This document shows, piece after piece, positions 9,408 to 18,221 of a stretch of DNA of 64,000 nt (positions are counted from its first letter, which is position 1; each line of letters opens with the position of its first letter). The position numbers and the translations under genes were made by a program. The notes beneath the pieces were generated by a model that saw only the letters and a program-made list of their open reading frames with translations, made no database searches and was not told the DNA's origin. This DNA comes from BOKV01 sp041987205 (lineage in GTDB: Bacteria > Pseudomonadota > Alphaproteobacteria > Rhizobiales > Rhizobiaceae): NCBI GenBank assembly GCA_041987205.1, contig JBHIWX010000011.1:1-64000 (forward strand). Reading direction: 5' to 3'.

Positions 9408-9578
9408 GAAAGTGCCCGTTCTTTCATTCGGTACGGCTTCTGCCGCATCCTCCGGCGCGCCGGGTTCGGCGCAGCCGGTATGACCGGAAGCGACCGATTC
9501 GAATGACCGATCGCAGCCGTCCTGGTCGGGCTAACCGGGAATAGGGGCCAAAAAACGGCCCCGTTCAAAACCCGTCGA

Positions 9579-9806
9579 TTAGCGGGCGCGGCCCTTGGAG
9601 GGCAGCAGGCCTTCGCGCTGGGCGCGCTTGCGGGCCAGCTTGCGGGCGCGGCGAATGGCTTCGGCCTTTTCGCGGGCGCGCTTTTCCGACGGCTTTTCGT
9701 AGAAATTGCGCAGCTTCATCTCGCGGAAAACGCCTTCGCGCTGAAGCTTCTTCTTGAGCGCGCGGAGCGCCTGGTCAACATTGTTGTCGCGTACGAGTAC
9801 CTGCAC
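9579..9806 (-). CDS. rpsU: 30S ribosomal protein S21
   Basis: 75 residues matching S21 of rhizobia throughout: MQVLVRDNNVDQALRALKKK, then FREMKLRNFYEKPSEKRARE and a strongly basic tail (RKLARKRAQREGLLPSKGR). S21 binds the small-subunit platform and helps initiation. The start must be the GTG at 9806-9804: it is where similarity begins, and AAGGA stands 7 nt before it. No in-frame ATG lies close by; longer frames extending upstream have no similarity. A GTG start may limit synthesis. Confidence 0.95.
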   Translation of the reverse strand: MQVLVRDNNVDQALRALKKKLQREGVFREMKLRNFYEKPSEKRAREKAEAIRRARKLARKRAQREGLLPSKGRAR

Positions 9807-10088
9807 GTGTCGTTCCTTGCTGAGGCCCGAAAAAAGGACCTTGTTCCGTTGCTTCCAAGTTCCCGAACCGTTCCGGCGGGATGGCGGCGATGCTTCGTGG
9901 CCCGCTATCGCATCATGATCGCCTGTTCGCGTAGCGCCGCGAAGAGCACCATGATTTGAGGAAAAACCAATCAGTCTCGCGATGGGCCGCATCGCCAGAT
10001 GGCGCGCTCCATAGCAAAACAGGGGGTGTTTGTCCACAGCCGGAGGGCCTGGAAAACGGATTGGATGTGGCAAACGTTCCCCGGAACT

Positions 10089-11192
10089 TCAGCCTGATTC
10101 ACCCAGCGGGGAAAGCCAGGTCACATGGCCCATCTTGCGGCCCGGTCGCGTCTCGGCCTTGCCGTAGAGGTGGACGAGGCAGTCGCCGTCCGCGACAAGT
10201 TCGGGGTAACGGTCGACATCGTCGCCGATCAGGTTTTCCATCACGCAGTCGCTGTGCCTTGCCGGATCACCCAGCGGCAGGCCGGCGACGGCGCGGATGT
10301 GCTGCTCGAACTGGGAGATCAGGCAGGCGGCTTCCGTCCAGTGGCCGGAATTGTGGACGCGCGGCGCGATCTCGTTTACCAGCAGCGTTCCGTCGCGCGC
10401 GACGAAGCATTCCACGCCCATGACGCCGCAATAGTCGAGCCCTTCGAGGATCGCCCTGGCGATGCGCTCCGCTTCGGCGACAATGTCTACTGAAACCGGG
10501 GCGGGTACGGTCGAACTCCGCAGGATACCGTCGCGGTGGACGTTGTGGGCCGGGTCGAAGGCACGGAACGCGCCATCCGTGCCGCGCGCGGCGACGACGG
10601 AAATCTCGAGCTCGAAATCGACGAAGCCTTCCAGCACGCAGGGCGCGCCGGCCATCTGCTCCCACGCGTCGTCGGCGTTGTCGCCTGGCTTGAGGCGTAA
10701 CTGGCCCTTGCCGTCATAGCCGAGGCGGCGCGTCTTGAGGATCGCGCCTGCCTGCGCCATCGGGTTGGCAAGGCCGATGTTCAGCGTCTGCGCGTCATCG
10801 ACGGTGACATAGGGTGCCGTGGCGATGCCGAGTTCGCGGATAAAATCCTTTTCGTGCAGGCGATCCTGCGCGACGGCGAGGGTCTGCGCGCCGGGCCGGA
10901 CGGGCGTCGTCGCGGCGATGCGCTCGACCGTCTCGACCGGCACGTTCTCGAACTCGTAGGTCACCACGTCACAACGGGCGGCGAAGGCGTCGAGCGCGGC
11001 CATGTCGTCCCAGGCGGCAGAGACATGGTCGTCGGCGGTTCGCGCGGCCGGGCAATCGGCCGCCGGCTCGTAGATGACGACACGAAAGCCGAGACGCGCC
11101 GCGGCGATCGCCAGCATGCGGCCAAGCTGCCCGCCGCCCAGAATGCCGATGGTCGCGCCGGGCGTCAGCGCCTCGGATGTTCCGGCTGTCAT
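10089..11192 (-). CDS. purK: 5-(carboxyamino)imidazole ribonucleotide synthase
   Basis: 367 residues of the ATP-grasp family. The N-terminal nucleotide fold begins GATIGILGGGQLGRMLA. Later come FIRELGIATAPY, KTRRLGYDGKGQ (glycine-rich ATP loop), the metal-binding LVNEIAPRVHNSGHWT and SQFEQHIRAVAGLPLG, all diagnostic of PurK. It carboxylates AIR with bicarbonate and ATP, handing N5-CAIR to PurE. The start at 11192 lies 4 bp after the purE stop, so the pair is translated from one message. A longer frame reading back into purE is only an overlap artefact. Confidence 0.96.
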   Translation of the reverse strand: MTAGTSEALTPGATIGILGGGQLGRMLAIAAARLGFRVVIYEPAADCPAARTADDHVSAAWDDMAALDAFAARCDVVTYEFENVPVETVERIAATTPVRPGAQTLAVAQDRLHEKDFIRELGIATAPYVTVDDAQTLNIGLANPMAQAGAILKTRRLGYDGKGQLRLKPGDNADDAWEQMAGAPCVLEGFVDFELEISVVAARGTDGAFRAFDPAHNVHRDGILRSSTVPAPVSVDIVAEAERIARAILEGLDYCGVMGVECFVARDGTLLVNEIAPRVHNSGHWTEAACLISQFEQHIRAVAGLPLGDPARHSDCVMENLIGDDVDRYPELVADGDCLVHLYGKAETRPGRKMGHVTWLSPLGESG

Positions 11193-11196
11193 CGGT

Positions 11197-11703
<507 letters not shown>

Positions 11704-11827
11704 CGGCCGGCTTCCGGATCGACGCGGGAAAGGGCGTTCCTTAGCTTTTCAGCCACGGCACGGCAAGCGTGGCCAGACACGAGCAACCAGACACATGCAA
11801 TCTGGCTGGCGCGCGTTCACCCGGACC

Positions 11828-12034
11828 TCAGGCGATGATGTCGGGAATGACGCGGGCGTGGAGCTTGGTGATCTCGTCCTTCAGGGAGAGTTTCTTCTTC
11901 TTGAAGCGCTGGATGCGCAACGCATCGACGCCCTGACGGGTCATTGCGTCGATCGCGTGGTCGTAGTCCTCGTGCTCGAGCTCGAGGCGCGCCAGCCTGA
12001 CCCGCAATTCCGCCTGATCCTGATCACCCGACAT
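11828..12034 (-). CDS. YdcH family protein (DUF465), copy 1
   Basis: 68 residues, nearly all predicted helical coiled coil: charged heptads followed by FKKKKLSLKDEITKL, the K-K-x-L-x-L-K-D-x-I motif of the YdcH/DUF465 family. The function of the family is unknown. An ATG at 12034 was chosen; a GTG lies 9 nt upstream in frame. It lies 124 bp upstream of purE on the same strand. A second DUF465 gene of the opposite orientation starts 388 bp away, so the two paralogues are arranged head to head. Confidence 0.85.
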   Translation of the reverse strand: MSGDQDQAELRVRLARLELEHEDYDHAIDAMTRQGVDALRIQRFKKKKLSLKDEITKLHARVIPDIIA

Positions 12035-12422
12035 GTGCCGCACTTTTCAATGGCCGGACCTTCAACATCGCCCCTGCAGCAAGCCGCCGCTTATTGCCGA
12101 TCCCGACGCGGTCCGCGTGCGTCGGAATCCCGTGCTTCGGGAGGCCGATGAAGGTTAAGGCCAGGCCGGAAGCGATACAAGCGCCAACGTGTTCAGGCAT
12201 GCCGGAACGAATCAATCGGGTGGCTTTCACTGGCGCATTTTGTCCCGGAATTGCCATCTTCTTTCACACTCGTGCACAGTTTGAGGCCGCCAGAAGCCCC
12301 TGTTTGCCTTTGGTTAGCCAATTTGGCCGGATCGCGCGTATCGTCGTTCGACAGATCGGCCAATCTATGCTCCACTTCCTTTGCAATCCATGCCGATTGC
12401 AAGCCACTTAACGGAGGTGAAC
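12035..12422. other. 388-bp divergent intergenic region between two DUF465 genes
   Basis: No convincing coding frame is present. It must carry promoters for both flanking genes. One clear element is visible, a perfect 8-bp inverted repeat just upstream of the rightward gene (listed separately). A GGAGGTG ribosome-binding site for the rightward gene stands at about 12412-12418. I could not assign firm -35/-10 boxes. Confidence 0.6.
12381..12402 (+). promoter_or_regulatory. 8-bp hairpin upstream of DUF465 copy 2
   Basis: TTGCAATC, a 6-nt loop, then GATTGCAA: a perfect stem ending about 10 nt before the ribosome-binding site. It could be an operator or a leader hairpin that affects translation. 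There is no T-run, so it is not an intrinsic terminator. Confidence 0.45.
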
Positions 12423-12602
12423 ATGGCAGTCGATTCCCATATCGAACAGCTCGAACAGCGCCATCGCGAACTGGAGGACAGGCTGAACGAAGTTATGTCG
12501 CATCCCAGTTCCGATGATATGGAAATCGCCGAACTGAAGCGCCAGAAACTGGTGCTCAAAGACCGAATTCTGGAACTCAGGCGCGACGAGACGCTGCACT
12601 GA
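12423..12602 (+). CDS. YdcH family protein (DUF465), copy 2
   Basis: 59 residues: MAVDSHIEQLEQRHRELEDR, then a helical charged stretch and ELKRQKLVLKDRILEL, the conserved K-x-x-L-x-L-K-D-x-I core of DUF465. It is probably a small coiled-coil protein of unknown role. It has an excellent ribosome-binding site (GGAGGTG, 4-5 nt from the ATG), unlike its divergent paralogue, so it is likely well translated. There is no signal peptide or membrane span. Confidence 0.88.
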   Translation: MAVDSHIEQLEQRHRELEDRLNEVMSHPSSDDMEIAELKRQKLVLKDRILELRRDETLH

Positions 12603-12633
12603 CCTGATATCGTTCGGTCCGGGGCCGAACGGC

Positions 12634-12672
12634 AAAAAAAGGGCCGGCGTCTTGCCTTGGCAAGGCCGGCCC
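12634..12672 (-). terminator. Intrinsic terminator of the TSUP gene
   Basis: Read leftward, GGGCCGGC, a loop of about 16 nt and GCCGGCCC form an 8-bp GC-only stem followed directly by seven T residues. It lies about 140 bp beyond the stop of the leftward TSUP permease gene. Confidence 0.75.
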
Positions 12673-12811
12673 CGCGAGACGGAAACGGCACGTTTCCGAG
12701 TAGTCCCTAGTGTGTCGCCAGGCGGATGAACGGATTTTGCCTGCCACCTCTGGGACGCTGAGTGCTTTGGTGCGTTCCGACCTGCCACCGAACCGCACGC
12801 ATCGAAATGCG

Positions 12812-13567
12812 CTAGATGAGCGCTGTCACGCCGTCATAGAGCAGCTTGACGCCGATGACGATCATTGCCGCGTAGGTGATGTTGTAGAAGATCGTCTGCG
12901 ATACCCGGCGCACCACCCACACACCGGCCATCACACCGATGACGGCAACCGGCATCAGCATGAACGAGACATGCAGGTTCTCGCGGCTGAACTGGCCTAG
13001 CGCCAGATAGGGCCCGAGCTTCACCGCGTTGACGATGGCGAAGAACATCACGCCTGTGCCCGCGAAGATCAGCTTGTCCATTTTCAGTGGCAGCGCGTAG
13101 GCGTTGAAGGGCGGACCGCCGGCATGGGCCACGAAGGAGGTGTAGCCGGCGACGAGACCCCAGGCGTTGCCGCGCAGTCCGCTCTCGGCGGTCGCGGCGC
13201 GCTTGAGCCGGTCGGCGATGTAACTGTTCACCGCGAAGACGATGGCGATCAGGCCGACGACGACCCGGAAGATATCCTCGTTGACATAGGCCGCCGTGGC
13301 CCAGCCGAGCCCGATGCCGGCGAGCGCGCCTGGGATCATTTGCGAGATGACCCGCCAGTTGACGTGGCGGCGATAGGTGAGGAGCGCGACGATGTCCATC
13401 ACGATCAGGATGGGCAGCAGGATCGCGGCGGCGCGGACCGGCGAGACGGTGAGAGCCAGCATCGGGGTCGACAGCATGCCGAGGCTGCCGCCAAGGCCGC
13501 CCTTGGACAGGCCGGTCAGCAGGACCGCAGGCACGGCGATGGCGATGAAGAGGAGGTCTGGCGACAT
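12812..13567 (-). CDS. TSUP (TauE/SafE) family permease
   Basis: 251 residues with about eight hydrophobic spans. It starts LLFIAIAVPAVLLTGLSKGG; the G-x-(G/S)-K-G-G motif after the first helix and the internal repeat with HAGGPPFNAYALP (residues about 150-165) are typical of TauE/SafE permeases. These inner-membrane proteins move sulfite, sulfoacetate, taurine-derived or other organic anions; this one's substrate cannot be read. It stands alone between a leftward terminator and the divergent ThiE-like gene. A second TSUP gene is at 57.9-58.7 kb, but the two are not close copies. Confidence 0.9.
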   Translation of the reverse strand: MSPDLLFIAIAVPAVLLTGLSKGGLGGSLGMLSTPMLALTVSPVRAAAILLPILIVMDIVALLTYRRHVNWRVISQMIPGALAGIGLGWATAAYVNEDIFRVVVGLIAIVFAVNSYIADRLKRAATAESGLRGNAWGLVAGYTSFVAHAGGPPFNAYALPLKMDKLIFAGTGVMFFAIVNAVKLGPYLALGQFSRENLHVSFMLMPVAVIGVMAGVWVVRRVSQTIFYNITYAAMIVIGVKLLYDGVTALI

Positions 13568-13703
13568 GCGGGAGGGATCCTGTAGGGAACGAAGTTCCTA
13601 AACCAGTGCGGGTAAAATTGCGAGCGCTCTTGACGGTTCGGGCGGCTTTCGTCATCGGTTCGGCAAGACGGATCGAACCAGCGATGAACGGTGCCCGCGC
13701 GAC

Positions 13704-14366
13704 ATGACCGACGAAGCAAGAATGGACGAGAGGGAACGCAGCCGGCTCGTGCTCATCGTGCCGCCGCTGGAAAATGCCGCCGAAATGCTGGAGGCGGCCC
13801 TGTCGGGCGGAGATGTCGCGAGCGTCATCCTTTCGTCGGAGGGGATGGATCCGACGGCCTATCTCGCCCATTGCCAGACGCTTGCGCCAATCGCCCAGAA
13901 GGCCGGCGCGGCGGCGCTCGTCGTCGACGACACGCAGGCGATGGGGCGCAGCGGCGCCGACGGTTTGTTCCTGACGCGGCCCGGCGATGACCTCAAGGCG
14001 CTGGTCGCCCGGATTTCGCCACAGAAAATCGTAGGCTGCGGTGGTGCGCGGGAGCGGCATCGTGCGCTCGAGTTTGGCGAGGCCAATCCAGACTTCCTGT
14101 TTTTCGGCAAGCTCGACGGTGACATCAAGCCGCAACCGCATCCCAAGAATCTGGCGCTGGCAGACTGGTGGTCGCAGATGATCGAAATTCCCTGCATCGT
14201 CATGGGCGGCAGCGCGATCGACAGCGTTGTCGAATGCGTGGCGAGCGGCGCGGAATTCGTCTCGCTGGGACTGGCGGTGTTTGCCTGCACGGACGGGCCG
14301 GAAGCGGCGGTGCGAGAGGCGAACCGGCTGATCGACGAGACCGGCGCGGCGCTTTCGGTGGAATGA
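13704..14366 (+). CDS. Thiamine-phosphate synthase-like (TMP-TENI superfamily) protein
   Basis: 220 residues with the TIM-barrel pattern of ThiE/TenI: LVLIVPP at the start, AGAAALVVDDTQAM, GADGLFLTRPG, then FFGKLDGD and a final phosphate-binding strand IVMGGSAID with VSLGLAVF. Two hallmarks of true ThiE, the H-x-G-Q-x-D motif and the G-x-S-x-H segment, are not recognisable, so thiamine phosphate synthesis is doubtful. The start could also be the ATG at 13722. The stop overlaps the next gene's start (ATGA), linking it to a secreted Sel1-repeat protein. Confidence 0.72.
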   Translation: MTDEARMDERERSRLVLIVPPLENAAEMLEAALSGGDVASVILSSEGMDPTAYLAHCQTLAPIAQKAGAAALVVDDTQAMGRSGADGLFLTRPGDDLKALVARISPQKIVGCGGARERHRALEFGEANPDFLFFGKLDGDIKPQPHPKNLALADWWSQMIEIPCIVMGGSAIDSVVECVASGAEFVSLGLAVFACTDGPEAAVREANRLIDETGAALSVE

Positions 14367-15523
14367 CCGGGCGCGGCGTCATGCCTGTTCGACCAGGGGC
14401 GATCGCACTTGCGATCGTCATCGCCGCGATGGTTTGGGGCTCGGTTCTCACGCCGGCTTATGCTCAGGAATCCGTGCCCAAGGCGCCGGCACCCTCCGCG
14501 ACAGCGCCAGAGAACGAAGCGCAGCCCGATGCGACGACGCCCGGCGATGACGCGGGGCCCGGCGACAACGCAACCTCGGGCGAGGAAGCCTCGCAGTCCG
14601 ACGGAGCCAAGTCTGCCGAAGGCGCTGAAACCGGCACCGCACCTCAACTATTGAAACCGCCGCTGTCGCTGCCGGAAATCGCCGCCTTCGATCCGCGCGC
14701 CGACGCGGCCTATGGCGCGTTTCAGCGCGGGCTCTATCTCACGGCGTTCGAACTGGCGCTGGAGCGTGCCGAAAACGGCGAGGCTTCCGCGCAGACCCTG
14801 ATCGCGGAGATCTATGACCGGGGCCTCGGCATTCCGCGCGATGGCAAGGAGGCCACTGCCTGGTATGGGATCGCGGCACGGTCCGGCGATCCGCAGGCGC
14901 AATTCTCCTATGCGATGAAACTGCTGGCCGGGCGCGACATCGAGGCCGATCGCGACGAGGCACGCGTCTTCATGGAAAAGGCGGCGGATGCCGGCCTGCC
15001 CAACGCGCAGTTCAATCTCGGGCAGATGATGCTGGAGGAAAAGCCGGGCAATGCCGGGTTCCGCGAGGCGGTGCCCTATTTCCGCAAGGCGGCCGAGGGT
15101 GGCGTGCCCGATGCCTATTACGCGATGGCGCAGGCCTATGGCGAAGGCCTCGGCGTGAAGAAGGACGACACCGAGGCGCGTGCCTGGATGACCAAGGCGG
15201 CGCGGGCGGGATTGCCGGCGGCGCAGGTCGAGTTGGGCATCTGGCTCGCAAACGGCCGCGGTGGCGAACAGGATGAGAAGACCGCCGCCGGCTGGATGCG
15301 GCTTGCCGCACAGCGCGGCAATGCGATCGCGCAGAACCGGCTGGCCAAGATGCTGGCACTCGGCATCGGACAAGAGCCCGACAAGGTGGAAGCGGCCAAG
15401 TGGCATATCCTGGCACGGCGCCAGGGCCTGACCGATCCGTGGCTCGACGAATTCTTCACCAGGCTCGACAAGCCGGACCGCGACAAGGCGCTGGAGGCCG
15501 TCAAGCGCTGGCCCTCGGGCTGA
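14363..15523 (+). CDS. Exported Sel1-repeat protein
   Basis: 386 residues. An N-terminal hydrophobic segment ending AYAQES looks like a cleavable signal peptide. Next is a low-complexity Pro/Ala/Asp/Gly/Ser region of about 70 residues. After that come at least six Sel1-like repeats of 36 residues (pattern A-x-x-x-Y-x-x-G-x-G-x-x-x-D-x-x-x-A) to the end. Sel1 proteins are alpha-solenoid adaptors for protein-protein contacts, here probably in the periplasm. The start at 14363 overlaps the ThiE-like stop; an ATG at 14381 is an alternative that shortens only the region before the signal helix. Confidence 0.82.
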   Translation: MTGRGVMPVRPGAIALAIVIAAMVWGSVLTPAYAQESVPKAPAPSATAPENEAQPDATTPGDDAGPGDNATSGEEASQSDGAKSAEGAETGTAPQLLKPPLSLPEIAAFDPRADAAYGAFQRGLYLTAFELALERAENGEASAQTLIAEIYDRGLGIPRDGKEATAWYGIAARSGDPQAQFSYAMKLLAGRDIEADRDEARVFMEKAADAGLPNAQFNLGQMMLEEKPGNAGFREAVPYFRKAAEGGVPDAYYAMAQAYGEGLGVKKDDTEARAWMTKAARAGLPAAQVELGIWLANGRGGEQDEKTAAGWMRLAAQRGNAIAQNRLAKMLALGIGQEPDKVEAAKWHILARRQGLTDPWLDEFFTRLDKPDRDKALEAVKRWPSG

Positions 15524-15666
15524 GCGGGGCTTGTGTCGCGCGGGGAAGTGTGGTCAAGAGACGCCCGACCCAGCCCGGATGCATGATACTCGAACCGGGC
15601 CACGCGCCGCCGGCGGCGGCGCTTTTCGAAATCGATCGAATTTCCATTCAGGACGAATGAAAGCCC

Positions 15667-16230
15667 ATGAAGATCAATGGCAATGAAATCAAGCCCGGCA
15701 ATGTGATCGAGCATCAGGGCACCATCTGGGTGGCGGTCAAGACCCAGCACGTGAAGCCCGGCAAGGGCGGTGCCTTCGCACAGGTCGAGCTGAAGAACCT
15801 CATCGACGGGCGCAAGCTGAACGAACGCTTTCGTTCCGCTGACACGATCGAGAAGGTGCGCCTGGAGCAGAAGGACTTCCAGTTTCTCTACGAAGAGGGC
15901 GATGCGCTGGTCTTCATGGATCTGGAAACCTACGAGCAGTTGCAGCTTCAGAAGGATTTCGTCGGCGAGCGCGCCGATTTCCTGCAGGACGGCATGACCG
16001 TGACCGTGGAACTGCACGAGGAAAGGCCGATCGGCATTTCGCTGCCCGATCAGGTGACGCTGACGATCGCGGAGGCCGATCCGGTGGTCAAGGGCCAGAC
16101 GGCGGCGTCCTCCTACAAGCCGGCGGTGCTTGAAAACGGCGTGCGCGTCATGGTGCCGCCCTTCATCGAATCGGGCGAACGGATCGTGGTCGACACCAAC
16201 GAAGTCACCTATCTGCGCCGCGCAGACTGA
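15667..16230 (+). CDS. efp: Elongation factor P
   Basis: 187 residues with the three beta-barrel domains of EF-P: MKINGNEIKPGNVIEHQGT, the loop VKPGKGGAFAQVELKN with the conserved lysine that many species modify, and the C-terminal domain VPPFIESGERIVVDTNEVTY. EF-P relieves ribosome stalling at polyproline. No modification enzyme (EpmA/EpmB or EarP) lies in the window. The suhB-like gene follows after 15 bp and probably shares its message. Confidence 0.97.
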   Translation: MKINGNEIKPGNVIEHQGTIWVAVKTQHVKPGKGGAFAQVELKNLIDGRKLNERFRSADTIEKVRLEQKDFQFLYEEGDALVFMDLETYEQLQLQKDFVGERADFLQDGMTVTVELHEERPIGISLPDQVTLTIAEADPVVKGQTAASSYKPAVLENGVRVMVPPFIESGERIVVDTNEVTYLRRAD

Positions 16231-16245
16231 CGGATACTCACTGAC

Positions 16246-17037
16246 ATGGCGCGTTCCGCACTTCTCAACGTGATGGTCAATGCCGCCATGAAAGCGGCAC
16301 GCGGCCTGTCGCGCGATTTCGGCGAGGTGCAGAACCTGCAGGTCTCGGTCAAGGGACCGGGCGACTTCGTCTCCTCGGCCGACCGCAAGGCCGAGGACAT
16401 CATCCGCACCGAGTTGCAGCGCGCGCGGCCCGATTACGGCCTGCTGATGGAAGAAAGCGGCGAGACCGAGGGGCGCGACAAGCAGAATCGCTGGATCGTC
16501 GACCCGCTCGACGGCACGACGAACTTCCTGCACGGCATCCCGATGTTCGCCATCTCCATCGCGCTGGAGCGCGAGGGACAGATCGTCGCCGGCGTGATCT
16601 ACAATCCGGCGGTGGACGAACTCTATGTGGCCGAGCGCGGGCAGGGTGCCTTCCTCAACGACCGCCGGCTCAGGGTCGCCGGCCGTCGCGATCTCACCCA
16701 ATGCGTGATCGGCACCGGCATTCCGCATCTGGGCCGGGGCAATCACGGCAAGTTCCTCGAACAGCAGCGCCGGGTGATGCTCGAAGTCTCAGGCATCAGG
16801 CGCATGGGCGCGGCGGCACTCGACCTTGCCTATGTCGCGGCCGGACGGCTGGACGGGTTCTGGGAGCAGAACCTTTCGGCCTGGGACGTCGCGGCCGGCA
16901 TTCTGATGATCAAGGAAGCGGGCGGCTTCGTCACGGACCTTTCCGGTGGTTCCGCGATGCTCGAAAACGGGCAGATCTGCGCTGGCAACGAGACCATTCA
17001 TCGCGCGATTCTGGGCCTGGTGAACGGCACCGCCTGA
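16246..17037 (+). CDS. suhB: Inositol monophosphatase family protein (SuhB-like)
   Basis: 263 residues with both metal-binding signatures of the family: WIVDPLDGTTNFLHGIPMFA (about 84-103) and the C-terminal LSAWDVAAGILMIKEAGG. The upstream EESGETEG supplies further metal-binding acids. It hydrolyses inositol-1-phosphate or related phosphates with Mg2+; in Escherichia coli SuhB also takes part in rRNA antitermination. It is co-directional with efp at 15 bp. The symbol is by family; the physiological substrate is not shown by sequence. Confidence 0.9.
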   Translation: MARSALLNVMVNAAMKAARGLSRDFGEVQNLQVSVKGPGDFVSSADRKAEDIIRTELQRARPDYGLLMEESGETEGRDKQNRWIVDPLDGTTNFLHGIPMFAISIALEREGQIVAGVIYNPAVDELYVAERGQGAFLNDRRLRVAGRRDLTQCVIGTGIPHLGRGNHGKFLEQQRRVMLEVSGIRRMGAAALDLAYVAAGRLDGFWEQNLSAWDVAAGILMIKEAGGFVTDLSGGSAMLENGQICAGNETIHRAILGLVNGTA

Positions 17038-17203
17038 GGGGCGCTCAAACCCGGCATGGGGCCATTCGTGCTGCCAGCCTGAAAAAGCGTGCGAAATTGC
17101 GGTTTCCATCGCGCGCCGGCACGTATAATTTCATGACATCTGCTTTGTGGTTTCATCCATCCGGATGAAGACCCGTCACAGACAATCCCCCGGGAGGGTG
17201 TCC

Positions 17204-18214
17204 TTGGCCAAGTCCTACGATGCACATCGATTGTCCAGTCCGCGGGTGTTTCTTCTGTCGATGGTCATCTTCCTGATCATCGTCGGATTTGTCGCCGCCA
17301 TCCTCTATCGACAGATCTCGGCCGCCTTCGCCACCAATCCGGGGCTGAACGGGCTGATCCTGTTCGTGCTGGCGGTCGGCATCCTGCTGGCGCTGATGCA
17401 GGTGATCCGGCTGATGCCGGAAGTTTCCTGGGTCAACACGTTCCGGGAAGGCAGCGCCGACATCGATTCAGGCCGCGAGCCGATCCTGCTGGCGCCGATG
17501 AAGAGCCTGTTCGGCCAGTCGGGCCGCGACATGTCGCTGACCACCGGCTCCATGCGGTCGATCCTCGATTCCATTGCCACAAGGCTGGACGAATCGCGCG
17601 AGCTGTCGCGCTACCTGATCGGCCTGCTCGTCTTCCTCGGCCTGCTCGGCACCTTCTGGGGCCTGCTGCAGACCATCGGTTCGATCGGCGACACGATCCA
17701 GTCGCTCGATCCGCGTTCGGGCGACGCCAATGACGTGCTCGATGCGCTGAAAAGCGGCCTGAAATCGCCGCTCGACGGCATGGGCACCGCGTTTTCGTCC
17801 TCGCTGTTCGGCCTTTCTGGTTCGCTGGTGCTCGGCTTTCTCGACCTTCAGGCCGGCCGGGCGCAGAACCGCTTCTACACCGAATTGGAAAACTGGCTGT
17901 CCTCCGTCACGGACATGAATGTCGAACTTGCCGCGGCAACCGGCGCGCGCGGGGGCACGGCCGAGGATATCCGCGAGCACCTGCAGCAGATCACCGCCAA
18001 CCTCCAGCAGGGCGGCGGGGGCGGCGGCAGCAGCCAGCGCGCGACCAGCGCCATGGCGACGCTTGCCGAAGGCATCCAGGGCCTCGTCCAGCATCTGCGC
18101 AACGACCAGCAGATCATGCGAGAGCAGCTTGCCCGCCAGGAAGAGCAGCAGAAGCAGATGGCGGAGCTGCTCAAGCGGGTGAACCAGTTCTTCGACCGCG
18201 CGTCGAAAGGATAA
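17204..18214 (+). CDS. MotA/TolQ/ExbB-type proton channel protein
   Basis: 336 residues from the TTG at 17204, which has GGGAGG 6 nt upstream and begins MAKSYDAHRLSSPRVF as I recall for related rhizobial proteins; in-frame GTG (17147) and ATG (17165) starts lie further up. Two N-terminal membrane helices, a cytoplasmic loop, then LIGLLVFLGLLGTFWGLLQT and a further helix SLVLGFLDLQ match the MotA/TolQ/ExbB channel core. A glycine-rich linker and a glutamine-rich coiled coil (about 290-325) end the protein. It is paired with the MotB/OmpA-like gene 7 bp downstream, so the two should form one inner-membrane motor complex. No flagellar gene is near. Confidence 0.85.
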   Translation: MAKSYDAHRLSSPRVFLLSMVIFLIIVGFVAAILYRQISAAFATNPGLNGLILFVLAVGILLALMQVIRLMPEVSWVNTFREGSADIDSGREPILLAPMKSLFGQSGRDMSLTTGSMRSILDSIATRLDESRELSRYLIGLLVFLGLLGTFWGLLQTIGSIGDTIQSLDPRSGDANDVLDALKSGLKSPLDGMGTAFSSSLFGLSGSLVLGFLDLQAGRAQNRFYTELENWLSSVTDMNVELAAATGARGGTAEDIREHLQQITANLQQGGGGGGSSQRATSAMATLAEGIQGLVQHLRNDQQIMREQLARQEEQQKQMAELLKRVNQFFDRASKG

Positions 18215-18221
18215 TCCTCAC

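Noticed and set aside
9541..9565. Terminator after rpsU (GGGGCC with GGCCCC)
   Set aside because: The stem is only 6 bp with an A/T-run in the loop rather than after the stem; too weak to call an intrinsic terminator.
14168..14362. Upstream extension of the Sel1 protein gene
   Set aside because: The frame is open back to 14168, but it only overlaps the ThiE-like gene in another frame and lacks similarity; the signal peptide starts after the ATGA overlap.
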